Source: Pyxicephalus adspersus
Taxonomy: Eukaryota > Chordata > Amphibia > Anura > Pyxicephalidae
Assembly (NCBI RefSeq): GCF_032062135.1
Contig: NC_092858.1
Span: 167,881,626-167,945,625 of the forward strand
Direction: 5' to 3'
DNA: 64,000 nucleotides
Position numbers and translations under genes: made by a program. How positions within the stretch are numbered: position 1 is the first letter of the stretch; every line of letters begins with the position of its first letter. Shown here piece by piece: positions 10,086-21,840 of the stretch. Below the pieces are notes generated by a model. That model was not told where the DNA came from, did not search any database, and saw only the letters and a program-made list of their open reading frames with translations.

Positions 10086-12554
10086 TCTCACAAAATTTGT
10101 CCCAAGCACTGTTCTTCTACATCTTCAAAGGGCTCACTATTCCAAGAAATCATGTCGCCCCTTGAACATTGGAAAAAGGTAAGTGTATATTTAACTCCTC
10201 CCCCACCCCCCACAATTAATTTTTTAATGTTTATGCTCTTTTAAAGTAAAAGAATAGGAAAACTTTTGCATGAAGTGTTTTACAATTTGACATAGAACAA
10301 AGTTAAGCAGCAGGGAGGGAGGGAGAAGGACTTTATGGGAACTTTGCTTTCAGATTTGCAATCTAAACTATTCCTAAATTTCACAGGGACAGACTAAAAG
10401 CTCAAAATATTACTACAAGGCTCCCAATATAGAGACAAAATGGGGTCCTTAGCAAATATAAAATGAGGACTTAAATGCACAGCACCCTTGCCATTCCGTG
10501 AGCTGGGGCCCTGGGCATAGCCCAGTTTTCCCTACTCTAACTGTTGGAAACTGTTTAGAGCAAAACAGGTTCACCTTTAGCACCAGCACCAGGCTGGGCC
10601 AGTTTGTAGGGCTCTCATATGTGGCTGCTGGGAGAAACCACAGAGTGGGACTACTCATCTGAAACTCCTGAAAGCATCAGCGCAATTAATGAATTTATTC
10701 TTATTCGTAAGAAGCAGAGGTAGTTTTGGGTTGAACAAAGTTTGTTGACCTATGTGGACCTATTCCAGCACCAGTTGTGTTTCCCTGCTTCTTTGAACAT
10801 ATCTAATTTCTTGGCAAATATCTTTCATTCACTTTTATGTGAGATGGATCCTTTTTCACAGGAGGTTGCAGTAAAATTAGTACTCTTTATGCAGTACTTA
10901 CCCCTTCTTGACCTGTATTTATTGGTGTGCTGCTGTGCCCTGCAGGTTTTCCAACCAGTGAAGAATTTCTGAATATGGGCACCAGACTGCATGATTGCTT
11001 TGCTCAACAATAAGCAGGTCATTCCCTTCCTCCAAGGATAAAACACAATCTTTCTACAAAATAATGAGCAATAAGGGCAGGATTATCCGTCCCATCTAGC
11101 CAATCCTGATTAATTATTCACAACAGCATCCGTGCACTTGTCAAAGCCATTTCTGGGGCTTTCAGCCGGAAGACTTGGTTGCTACGTAACAGCCCGGAGT
11201 CATTATTATTGGGCCAGTGGCTAGTAAGAATCAGTTACTGTCCTTTAAATTTCTCTTTAAAATGACAACACAAGCAAAAAAGTCTTGCCTTTGAATGCAC
11301 ATTATATTTTCCCTATGGCATCATCACACAATTGTAAATTTATGTAAGAAATAAACCAATTCATTAGCATGTTTTAGGGGTTTTGCTATACTTTGCGTAG
11401 TATGGTATTGTTGACAAAAGCTTGTTAGAAATGGATCTTGAACACATGGTTCTCCACATGATGGGGTAAAAGGGTGTATGGGGACCAGGGGCTCAATATA
11501 CTTAGGAAGCTGGCAAAGCCATTAATGTTGAATACCCAGTTCTTGCTGATACCTCACCCCTTGTTCCCTTAGTCTTGGGAACAATTTATCCAGCATTGTA
11601 TTTTCAACAAGACACACCGGTACACTTGTAACACCTTGCAACTTCTAAAAAAATATATTGATATATGTATTGAATATTTGGATTAAATATGGGAATTTGG
11701 GGCAATATGTGTCAAGATTTCTGTTAGGAGGAACAATTAAGGATTTGAACTGGTAGTTTCATCCAGTACGTATTACATCTGTTGCAAACTGTGCTCATGT
11801 GTATCTAAGGCAGTGGAAAGGAAGCTGCCAATCACTTGTAGCAAATACATTTCTAAGACCTAACTACTGTTAAAGGGGATGTGCCCAGTGGGGAGGCAGC
11901 CATTTTAATATAGACAGAAAGCAGATGAGTGTGGATAGTGGTAGTAATATTAGTAAAAATGTTTGTATTGTTGTGGTATTAGAAGTAATATGGTATAATT
12001 ACCAATAATTTATAATAATTGCACAATAACGGATAGTAGTATGGACTATGCCCTCCATTTAAGCATGGTTTAGGATGGTGTCTATGGTAAACATTTTGCC
12101 CCTGTTCGCGTAGTGCCACATTTGATATCCTTGAATGTTATTCCTATTAAGTGTTGTTAATAAGATTGTGGTGGGTGTAGGATAGGGTGGGGAATGTGTT
12201 CTAGCAAGTTCTAGCAAGAACAGGTTTTGCCTAAAGGGGTGTTGTTACATTTATTTTGTACATAGAGAAATTTGGGGATCTCAGTTGCTGACTTCTCTTA
12301 CCACAAATGCTAGTTACCAGACTAACACATTTACTCATTGGCAGGAGCACAACCTCTTGGCTGGTGGCAGGATTTACCATAACTTAATGTACACAATACA
12401 TAAGAATACCACTTATTTTCTGTAAAAGAATCATATTATTTTTTAAACTTTTTTAAACTTGACAAGTTTGCCGATCAGATACCAGACATGAAATATCTGT
12501 CTTTAGGAATGTGAACAATTCTGTAATTAATTCCTTTCGTTTGTTTCTTTGCAG

Positions 12555-12701
12555 GATCTAGATTTCTCATTACATCATCGGGAGCCTTGTATATTACAGA
12601 TGTACAGAATGAAGATGGATTAAATAATTACCGATGTACAACGCGGCACAAATATACAGGAGAAACGCGGCAGAGTAATAGCGCCAGACTGACTGTATCA
12701 G
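12555..12701 (+). CDS. DSCAM: DSCAM exon: second half of Ig2
   Basis: This 147-nt exon follows acceptor ttgcag and ends at donor G|GTACAG. It begins with 2 bases of a split codon (phase 1) and reads [20 protein letters not shown] and then [20 protein letters not shown], ending in LTVS plus the first base of an Asp codon. The Cys in NYRC is the F-strand cysteine of Ig2, whose partner is in the upstream exon outside the window. The family sequence is nearly identical here, including the conserved [17 protein letters not shown]. The downstream split codon joins to 'at' at 15279 (Asp). No frame damage is seen. Confidence 0.95.
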
Positions 12702-15278
12702 GTACAGGAATCTTTAACTGATTAACTAACTTATTCTTTACCAATGACCAATGACCAATGAAAAACTTTAGCTACTAGATTTGGGTGTGCTTGATAGCAT
12801 ATTCCTCACTATGCAATGTGGTCTTACATGTTGTAGTCTACCTCACTACAGAGAGAATGTTGTCATCAGCACACTATGAATCTTGGTAAAAAATCCAAAT
12901 TCTTCATTTAGAGAATCACAATGCAATATTTTGAGGACTTTAAGGACACCTTTATCAGATATCACATGCTTGATGAAGGGGTCCTCTTTTGTATCTTCTA
13001 AAAAAAGGATTTGAACATTTTCTATACATAATCTATGGTAACATTCTCTCTGTGTGGTTACAGCACCCTGCAAGTCCCTGTCCAGTAAGAAGTGAAATGG
13101 GAATATAGAAGTCAATTCTACATGCCTACATGTTGCTGTAATGACTTCAGGGTCAATGGAAGGAATCACAGCACTCAGTGTTGAACACAATATCCAACAC
13201 ACCTTAAAACCCAAGCTGAGTTGCACACGACCAGATCCCTACATTGGACATACCCCCGGTTGTTATACCAACCAGACAATACATCATCTTGATAGGTCTC
13301 CCAATGATATCAGTAGTATTACATAGAAAAATAGGTACCAGGAAAATGTAAAATAAATATAAATCTGCATCTTGGAATACAGCTTATATTTCTAAAAGAC
13401 TTTGATATAAGAAGTTCCTATTTATTATTTTATTTATTATTATTAGCCTGTATTTATATAGCGCTAGTGTGGTATTCCTTCAATTAGAATTTTTCAGGTT
13501 TAACGTCACTTGGGGTTTCATTCCTGGTGTTCATAGGAAGCTTCTAAGAAGATAACCACATTTGAATTATTAATAATATTTATCGCAGATGGGGATTAAT
13601 TTCCTCAGTGACGGATCTAGGATGGCTTTGGAGGTAATCATGCAGGTGGTTAACCAGAATCTCTGGAGTCCCAATCACCTTAGATAACCCATCCATCTAT
13701 ACTATAATGAATATCATACCTGCATTCCAGCGATGAGCATGAGTCATAAAATGTACAATTTCATGTGTTTTCTATGGGCACTATTTGTCACTGCATGTGA
13801 GCAGTTCAGCATGATGGAAATGGATAAATATTTTCAACTGTAATAACAATGTGGCTGATAACGATGTTAGAGCAGACAACAGATATATTCTATTTATAGG
13901 TTCCCTTTATTTATGTGGGGTAAACATTTTATTTCCTTTTTTGGTTTGTAATTACCATCATTCACACAGATAATTGAACAATCACAAAAAACAGAACATT
14001 ATTTTCTGACATGGTCAGCACAATGAGTAGTACTACGGGCTTTAAACACTGGGGGCTGAGATTTGAATCTCCACCAGAACACTACTTGAAATTTGTGTGT
14101 TGTCTCCATGTTTATGTGGGTTACCTCTGGGCACTCGGTTTTCCTTCTATATGTTAATTGTCCCTCCTTCCCAAAAAATTGACTTGAGACTATTTTAGGG
14201 ACACAAGTATAGTAGGGACATTAGAGTGTGAGCTCTTCAGTAACTTGACTATTAGACTCTGTAATGTGTCAGTGCTGTAAAAACACAAAATAATAATAAT
14301 ATTAATCTGTGAATGCATGTCCAGAAATTATCCCCATCCCCAAATGAGGTAATAAATATGAAATGTGCATTTGTTTCAAAGATGTACTTTTTATCCTGAC
14401 AATATATAAATATTGCATGGTTTTCATTTTCATAGCAAAACTAAATTTATTTATCACATGAAATTTTGGCACCAAAATTATTTGAATTAATATTTTGTCA
14501 CCTAAGTTTTTGGCGCAGTCAGTTTTAACACTTTTTAGCTTGTAGTTACATATTTATCCTACTTGTAAAATCAATGTGTTACAATTTTTATTAAAAAATC
14601 TTAGCCCTTGATAAAACAGTGTATAAGCAAACATCAAAAGTGTTGCCAAAATGATTACTAGGTCCATAGATACAGTCAGTGGAAGTTGCATTATATGCCA
14701 ATCTTGGATCATGCAAAATGTAAGCCTTGTCTTGCCCCCTTCCACGTATTGAGCCTCTCCATTGGTTTATTTGTATATTAGGTAGGCTCGCTGAGCATTT
14801 AGGGGGCAGGGTGGCATTTACCCAAGCAAAAAATGAGTAGAAAAAGTCAACATATCCTTATCTCTGTGTCTATTGATCGCTTCTAACATTATGAAATGAT
14901 CAGCATTAGTAGATTCTACATTAAATTTTTACTGCCAGAATACCTGAAAGAGATAGCAACTCTAGGCCTCCATGAAGCCAATGGCAAATTGTGGTGGCAG
15001 GGGCATGACCCTTTAGGAAATTGGTAGGATGTTCTTCTTTTTTTAGGTCTGTAAGCCCTATGGATAAATGTTTTGCATCTACTGTACTTGTTACACACTA
15101 AGTCGCAATTGTTTATCTGATAACATTACCATTAAATTACTTTGAAGAAAGTTTTATTAGATTATCCTAGTCTCAAACTAAGAAAACCTGTGATGCTTTT
15201 GCATGTGGGCACTTGTTCATAGGGTATCTGTCTTCTTCTTCCTACATAATGTTCTGCATCTTGTCATTTCACTTTCAG
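12702..15278 (+). other. Intron between Ig2 and Ig3 exons
   Basis: GTACAG donor and actttcag acceptor. Contains a short SINE-tail-like piece near 13428-13470 (tgtatttatatagcgctagt) and a degenerate + strand SINE at 14012-14303. Reading frames here, such as a 126-codon minus-strand one at 12846-13226, show no family similarity. Remaining sequence is unremarkable AT-rich intron. Confidence 0.85.
14012..14303 (+). repeat. tRNA-derived SINE, degenerate copy
   Basis: Head with tRNA-like box B (gagatttgaatctc, about 14058-14071), followed by the diagnostic body words tctccatgtttatgtgggtt and gcactcggttttcct, then a tail ending taataataatatt. It aligns by eye with the reverse complements of the copies at 28678-29012 and 45734-46042. 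Confidence 0.7.
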
Positions 15279-15557
15279 ATCCAGTCAATTCAGCTCCAAC
15301 AATTATTGATAAGTTTGAACACCTGACAGTGATGGCAGGACAGAGAGTGGAGCTGCCATGTAAAGCCTCTGGATACCCAATACCCCACACCCGATGGCTG
15401 AAAGACAACGTCCAGCTTGAAATGGGCAGCAGGTTCCGTAACACAGTTGTAGGTTTGTTAATTGAAAACACCCGACCGTCAGACTCTGGAACGTATATTT
15501 GTGAAGTCTGGAACAGCTATGGCAATGCAGAAGTGATTGGATCGCTGTATGTAAAAC
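15279..15557 (+). CDS. DSCAM: DSCAM exon: Ig3
   Basis: This 279-nt, phase 1-1 exon encodes one whole Ig domain. It opens [20 protein letters not shown] and has the paired cysteines in [10 protein letters not shown] and [10 protein letters not shown], and the core Trp in HTRWLKDN. The [14 protein letters not shown] stretch (DSG-Y before Cys) is the typical E-F corner. It ends VIGSLYVK plus c of a Gln codon completed by aa at 21048. Acceptor actttcag, donor C|GTAAGT. An upstream ATG exists in frame within the intron (15203) but is intronic, since the acceptor and split Asp codon fix the exon start. Intact. Confidence 0.96.
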
Positions 15558-18352
15558 GTAAGTCAAATATAAACTCATCCAGATGGCAAACTGTCCTGGG
15601 GTTTGTTGGGCCAGAGGTTTTAAAAAATTAGGTCACTGTGGTAGGCTGCTGTAACTTTACACATCATTTCTTTTACAACAATCTTCAACTAGTCAATAAT
15701 AATATTATTTTTATATTTTTAGCAATTAGCTGTTTTAAAAGATTTTCTTTTTTTTAGTTTTTTTGCTGCTGGAGATTATGGACTGGAACTCAATAAATTC
15801 ACTTAGCAACTGTTTGGAAAAATTATGCTGTTGCTGTATATTGTAACATGTCAGGAATTTATTCATAATGAGTTGTAATTGAAGTAATTGAAAGAGCCAC
15901 TTTAAACTACTCTACAGTCCTTCTAAGATTAAATAAAATCAGAACTATAGCTTAAAAAACATTCCTGCTAGTTCAATTCTGTAGCAAGTACACTGAGCTG
16001 CACATTTTTAGGTTGGTGTACTTTATCTGCATGCTTCAGTGCCAGTCTGGTCAATAGAAAAGGCTGAAAATGCCAACTCTGGAAGAAAACAGGAAAAATA
16101 AATTGTTGCCATTTAGGAATCCTACAGGATTCACTGAAGTGAAGGTAAGTTGAGTATTACTTTATAGTAATCCTAAACTCTGAAAATAAAAAAATTGTCT
16201 TATTGCACAAAGGACTGGTGATGCAATTTATTTACAAACACTCACCTGTCCCGTTCCATCTTGGGCACCACCATCTTCTTTTTTATCCACCTCTTCCTGG
16301 TTTTAATCTTCAATCATCTTAATTGACCCAGGCTGGGTTGACTTAACTCCCGTGCACTTTCAATTAGTCCTTGGTGCTGCACCAGAACCACGGATGCACC
16401 AGGTAAAAACGTTTTACTTCAGAAGGGTCATCGCCTGTAATTGCCTGTAATAATGCCTTACCTGATCCCAGATATTGAAAGCAGAACCTTAGTTTCTCTT
16501 TAAATGAAAACCTTTATTGGTCTTTAGGTACTTTAGTAACTTCTTATGAAAAAGCCTCCCGCAAAACAAATGTATTTATGATTTAATCATCTTCACTTAT
16601 CCCACACATAACAATTACACTTCTACCATCTATGCAAAAGAAAAAAGTTTCTCTTTACTCTTATATTAAGTATATTAAGTATTTTATTTCAGAGTTATTA
16701 GGATGAACTAAAGCTCCACGGTCACTGTGACTGACACGCTAAGTGGAACTAAACTGGAAAACAATGAGAGCAGCAGGGTAGTGCCATCTGCTAAGGAGTG
16801 ATAATCATATACAGATGTGTATTCAATTATCTCCATAGAATGACATTACCCGCAGCAGCAAAACCAACTGGATCCACAAAGACTCCCACAATACAGGGAA
16901 ATTAATGCCTTCATGGCTTACAGCTACAAAGCCTGCCAGATTATTCAGACATACCCTATTGTTTTATTGGCCAGGAATATAATATTTACTATGGGGTCCA
17001 TTTTTTAAAGCAGGGAATCTTACCTTCACTGAAACATTCCCTGGTGGCGAATCTTCCAGGTCCATGTGTTTTAATGGCAGTAATGGATTCTCCACTTTTT
17101 TTGTGGATGTCAGATTTACTACTTAAATAGATCCCTTATGTTTTTATGTTTAAACCCATTTTTATTTCTGCATGCCTTCAGATCAAATTTTATAATTATT
17201 CATCGTGTTGTGAATTTCTGGTCCCACCCTTTTCCTGATTCTGTTTGATGCTATAGGTCCTCTCTTAGACCAAAGTGTTCAGAACAGTATGGCCATTCAA
17301 ACAGCCCTGACCTGGTTGGAGATCTGGCTGCTGCACCAACCAGGCAAACCATGTCATTTTTAGAAGCAGGCAGTGCACTATTTCTTTTTAATGACAGGTG
17401 CTCTTAATGGAAGATGGTTATTCTTCCTAACAGCTGAACCTTCTCATTGGGTATGTTTTCCATTGGTTTCCCTGGTGCACCTGAGACATTGTGTCATCAT
17501 GGTGCCTGTCATCCCTCTGGGGTTTGGGAAGAACAGATGTGTCTGTGTCTATAATTACTCTCCAGATAGATCTGCACTAATACGTATACAATTAGGTCCC
17601 AGGGCCACAGACCTTGTTTACTTTTCTTCCTATGTCTCGCTTTGTTAACTCTCAGGGCTTGTGCATATCAGAATTTATATCATAATGCAGCTTGCACTGA
17701 TATACATTTTAGATGCATCCTGGAGAACTTTACATTGACTTGAAGGGCCAATTGTGTAGGCCAACTTTCCCAGACTACAGAATGCAGCACTTAAGAGAGA
17801 GATTTATTATAGTATTTCATTGTTTCTGAAGATTCATTTATTCATAATGCCTAAGCTACATAAGTAAATGAGAGTCTGTGTCCCTAGTGTCTGTCCCCTG
17901 GATTACTGGCAATTAGCCCCTGGTGTGTGACCTGACCTCTTTTGCTTGCTGCCTGCTTGACCCTGGCTTTTCCCGACTACCCTTCTGCTTTCTGATTTGG
18001 TACCATGTTCTGCCCACCTTGGTGTGCCCAAGGACCGCAACCTGGCAGTAACCAGCGGCGCAACATCCTCAGCATCAGAGGCTCTGGAGAAAACCTGGTT
18101 ACTGCTTAGTCTGTGCACTCTGGCCCTTCTCAGGGCTCACACCACCTCCCTGCAAGCCATAGCACCCCCTAGTGGTCCTGTCTCTTTATGCGTGACAATA
18201 GTTTTTGCAAAGGTTGTAGCAGAAAAATCATACAATACAATACAATCATACAAAGGTTGCAGGTATTGCTCTGGGGGCGTGGCCTGAAGATGGCGCTGGA
18301 CAGTTGTGCCTAGTCGGAGCTCCGTGCGCCTTCTCCATCATTCACTGCATCT

Positions 18353-19260
18353 TTGCCATGTCAGGCAATGGTCCATAAACAAGGTCAACCCGCTAGGACT
18401 TCCATGGTGAGATCTATCTGGTCCTTCCTGGCAGATTATTCAGATTCTCCGGGGAGGGGACGCAACACGAGCCTGATGCAGGACCTTGGGGACACACAAC
18501 CTGATTTCCCTGCCTTACATAGCTCGATGGAGCCAGACTTGTCGCCTCCCGGGTCCCTGGCAGAATATGTTCGTGCCCTTCATTCTAAAGACGACCTCTC
18601 CTCCATGCGTGCCGACATAAAAGATTACCTCAAAATGCAGGTTGACTCTCTGCGCACAGACCTCTTGCATACTCTGACTAGGGTAGAGGAGGTGGAGAAA
18701 AGGCCAAAAGAGACCTCGAAGATGCACATGAAAATCCAGCAAAAATCCATTGCAATATATTTTATCAGTTGGAAGATGCTGAGAACAGAGGTAGGAGAAA
18801 TAATCTCAGGATCAGGGGTTTACCTGAAGCTACAGGGACAGATCAGCTGAAAGCTACCAGAAGGGGTATACTTAACCTAATCTTGGGCTTCCCCCCCCAC
18901 CGCTCCAGTTTGACAGAGTGCATAGCGTCTCCAGAGCGTAGGCTGCTCCCCCTGATTCTTATCGGGATGTTATCTGTCGCCTGCATTATTTCTCTGATAA
19001 TGCTGCTTTTCAAGAAAAACTTAAGGCCTCTTCCAAGCTTGGTTTTGATGGGGCTTCCTTCACCATCTAACTAGGTCCTGCTAAAGCTACACTGGAAAGG
19101 TGCAGGGTGCTATGTCCCCTTTTGGCAGCCCTTAGAGAGGCCGTCATACAGTACTGATGGGGCTTCCCTGCTTGCTTAACATCCAGGAAAGATGGCCGTA
19201 CTTCCACGCTGTGTTTCCCTAAAGATTTGGAGTATTTTTGTTCCAAAATGGGTATATCGA
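18353..19260 (+). pseudogene. LINE ORF1 (L1/Tx1 ORF1p) relic
   Basis: The first frame (18353-18850) contains an acidic/serine-rich N-terminus, then a likely coiled-coil run (LHSKDDLSSMRADIKDYLKM onward to LTRVEEVEKRPKE). A shift to another frame near 18770 gives EDAENRGRRNNLRIRGLPEA, the hallmark entry to the L1 ORF1p RNA-binding domain. A further shift gives DVICRLHYFSDNAAF, and near 19085-19250 LERCRVLCPLLAALREAVIQ followed by WGFPACLT matches the ORF1p C-terminal domain. At least two frameshifts and stops disable it. ORF1p is an RNA-binding chaperone for LINE particles. Confidence 0.8.
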
Positions 19261-19879
19261 AACCCTCCCTCTCAGGATTGCAGGAAGCAGACTGCACTGG
19301 GTCTTCCTTCAATAAACATCTTGGCAGAGGAACCAACGTAAAAGGCCCCGTCAACCAATGTCAGCCACTTCATCGCCTCCACATGGGGATTGTTTGCCCC
19401 TAACTATGCCAGCCTTGTATTTTTTCTTTCTTATATCATAGGTCTTTTTCTTTCAATATCATAGGGCTTCTATCCTGAACAGAATGTTTAATTATGAGGG
19501 AAATATGATGGTTTCTCCAAGAGCTGGGTTAATTTAGAGTCTGATCTCCGATCTGCTATTCTGAGTATTATTTGCCAAAACAATTTAGAGTTTTGGGCCC
19601 TGATACCTCCCTCTTCACTCTGACTACACTTAGGTGCTGGGACACGCTACACAGACAACAGGGTTGGTTGTACAACTCTCCCCTGCTCCCAGTTACTAGT
19701 CCCTCTTATTTTATCCCAGGGCTCTATACTAACTCTTTTTTTGGGGCAACCCTCTGATTCCACACTGCTGCTACACCAAGTGGTGAAGGTGAACTCTGTT
19801 CGTCCCTTGGCACAACTGGTGCCCCCAAAGGTATGTAGGCCAGTGAACAACTGGCAATATTTATAATTCTGTCACTTTG

Positions 19880-20507
19880 TAAGATCTCTAATCCGCCCTT
19901 TACGCTTTGGAGTGGATCTTATCCTTCCTGAGGGCATGCCTAATGGCAGTGACAGACCTCCTCACACTGTATCGCAGCTCTATAGGCTTTTAATAACACT
20001 CTCAACGGTCCAGAGTATCCTGAATACCTAGCAAGGTTGGAAACTGAACTAAACAGTAAACTTTCTGAGTCCCAGAAAAGGCTATCTTGTGCTTGGCGCA
20101 CAAGACATCCGTATGTGCCAAGATACAGAAAGGCAACTTTGTATGTCTCCTCAGGAATCTCCACTATGTTGGAGAGGGTGTGGAATGGGGGGCACGATGT
20201 CGCATATATGGTGTTACTGCCTGGTGATTGAGACTTACTGGAGAAAGGTTCTTCAAATGATTGAAACAATTTCAGGAGTCTCCTTAGAATTTACCCCTTG
20301 GTGTGTACTGTTTCATGGCACCGAACGTTCGCTTGTGCCCTACCTTCTCAATGCAGCCAGGGCTCAGATACCGCGTTATTGGAAAGACTCAAGGGAGCCC
20401 CCGTTGAAAGGCTGGTTCCAATTGGTGGAGGAAATTTGTAAAATGGAGGAAGGTTATCATGATTTTCGAGACATGTCCGCACGGTTCACTGCTATCTGGG
20501 CCCCGTA
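19880..20507 (+). pseudogene. LINE ORF2 C-terminal relic
   Basis: The frame at 20089-20507 reads CWRGCGMGGTMSHIWCYCLV, then ETYWRKVLQMIETISGV, matching the conserved C-terminal region of L1/Tx1 ORF2 (CWR-C...G...H-W-C......W..V). A preceding frame (about 19880-20090) gives FGVDLILPEGMPN and similar ORF2-like text, with a frameshift between them. Endonuclease and RT catalytic motifs are absent. Confidence 0.8.
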
Positions 20508-21047
20508 GATACTGTTCAAAGATAACGCTCAATACCTTGGCACTCTCAGTCAGGATTAGTGTATTGGTATATCTCTACTGGACTAGCTAGGGGTGCTCTT
20601 AGAAGAGGTACTGTAAGACTCAGGTCCCTTTATACTGCTATTTCGGGTGGGTGTTTTGAAGACTTTTGTTTGATTTTCCAGTACTGTTGCATTTTTAATG
20701 TTCTATGCTGATTAAAGAATATTTGATATACTTGAATGAAATTTACTCTTGTTGTTAGCGTTTCTTTTTTCTGTTTGGTTTACACGTATTTTCCCTTTGT
20801 GTCATTTTCTGCTCCCTGTTTGTTATAAACATATAAATACATTATTATGCACAAAGGATTACATTAAAATTGACTTTTCAGTAACTTTACAAGTTTGTAT
20901 GCATGTATTAATTCCTAACCGGTCACAATATACAGCAAGAGTATAATATTTACAAATTCTTCCTTTTATAAATATGGTTTCATTCATCGGCTCAACAGTT
21001 ATCCCAAATAGCACCCCATTAATAAACACTTTCTGTTTTTATTGCAG

Positions 21048-21323
21048 AACCCCTGAAGGTAGCAATCAGTCCACGGAAGGTAAAGACCAGCGTCGGCAGT
21101 CAGGTGACACTTTCATGTAGTGCTTCCGGTACGGACGATCCTGACATTACCTGGTACAGGAATGGTGATATTGTGATTGCTGGGAGCAACGTTCGAATTA
21201 CTGGTATCAGCCGTGAAACTTTAATCATGGATGCTGTGGCAAAAAGTGATAGCGGAGCTTACCAGTGATTTGTGCGCAAGGATCGGATGTCGGCCCAGGA
21301 TTATGCGTTGGTTGTGCTTGAAG
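21048..21323 (+). CDS. DSCAM: DSCAM exon: Ig4, with in-frame TGA at the second cysteine
   Basis: This 276-nt, phase 1-1 exon lies between acceptor attgcag and donor G|GTGAGA. It encodes Ig4: [20 protein letters not shown], then [35 protein letters not shown] and KSDSGAYQ. The next codon, 21266-21268, is TGA where family members have the F-strand Cys (AYQCFVRKD). Reading resumes in the same frame as [18 protein letters not shown]. Both splice sites, phase and all other residues look constrained, so the exon is not an obvious pseudo-exon. A single C>A or T>A base change explains the stop. Skipping the exon would preserve frame, removing Ig4 exactly. A base-call or assembly error is the simplest explanation. 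Confidence 0.92.
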
Positions 21324-21376
21324 GTGAGAAGTTAATGTCATGGTTATGAATAATATGTATATTTTACTTGTTGAAT

Positions 21377-21840
21377 GCCTTCCTATCCTTCTATGTAGGT
21401 GGTATTTTCTATCTTCCTGGTTTACTTCGGGTTGTATCTGGGCTCACTGGACATCCACTGTGGTTTAAATTGCCATGTGGATGATCCAACTCTATCATCT
21501 GTACAAACCCATGATGGAGAGTTAAGCTTTTTGTTAGGGGATTAGAGATCGGTGAACAACAGCAGAGATATAAAACTTCTCCTTTTTCCCAGTTTTTTTC
21601 CAAATCTGCCTTCCTACCCCTCCATACAGGTGGTGATTTCTATCCCCCCAGTTTACTGTCGTAGAATGAAAGCTGTAGCTGGGCCCACTGGATATCCACA
21701 AGGTTGGCTCATGGATGATCCATCTCTGGTGTCCAGATAAACCTTAGGGATGAGAGTAAGGTTTAGGGTTTGTGGACATACTAAAGTTAGAGACCGGTCA
21801 ACAAAAGCATAGGTATACTTGCCTTCCCATTGGCCCATGT
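21377..21840. repeat. Imperfect ~230-bp tandem duplication
   Basis: Copy A begins tgccttcctatccttctatg (21377) and copy B tgccttcctacccctccata (21607). Parallel blocks follow at matching spacing: ggtggtattttctat/ggtggtgatttctat, gggctcactggacatccac/gggcccactggatatccac, tggatgatcca in both, and gagatcggtgaacaacagc/gagaccggtcaacaaaagc. A third start (cttgccttccc, 21828) follows but fades quickly. Confidence 0.8.

Larger units (their letters stand above)
1..12554 (+). other. Intron upstream of the Ig2 exon (partial)
   Basis: I found no exon here; the exon coding Ig1/first half of Ig2 must lie further 5'. The stretch holds a nested hAT/retrocopy insertion (1687-2489), a Tc1 relic with a derived minisatellite (4560-5149), a TG/TA microsatellite (7100-7163), a foldback element (8551-8751), a hairpin (9781-9813) and a SINE tail (10013-10085). 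Segments near 1080-1260, 5270-5690, 7850-8120 and 11080-11240 look non-repetitive and are possible conserved non-coding sequence. A segment at 6420-6830 looks like a dispersed repeat of unknown class. Elsewhere I see nothing recognisable. Confidence 0.8.
18270..20710 (+). mobile_element. L1/Tx1-type LINE, internally deleted and decayed
   Basis: The element starts near gggggcgtggcctgaagatg (18273) and ends in a 3' region around 20710. It holds remains of ORF1 (18353 to about 19260) and the C-terminal end of ORF2 (about 19880-20507). Nearly all of the ORF2 endonuclease and reverse transcriptase region is missing: only ~600 bases separate the two parts, where a full element has several kilobases. 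It is in the same orientation as DSCAM. No clear poly(A) tail or target duplication was found. Confidence 0.8.
15558..21047 (+). other. Intron between Ig3 and Ig4 exons
   Basis: A 5.5-kb intron. The 18270-20710 part is an internally deleted L1/Tx1-type LINE. The segment 17880-18200 (words such as accgcaacctggcagtaacc) looks like another dispersed frog repeat of unknown class, lying just 5' of the LINE. 15.6-17.8 kb shows no recognisable element. Confidence 0.8.

Noticed and set aside
12846..13226. 126-codon open frame on the - strand
   Set aside because: No family similarity, no splice or promoter context, inside an intron.
15203..15278. ATG upstream of and in frame with the Ig3 exon, possible alternative first exon
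   Set aside because: The segment is hydrophobic and could look like a signal peptide ([16 protein letters not shown]), but it contains the pyrimidine tract and acceptor of the Ig3 exon and no promoter evidence is visible; kept as intron.
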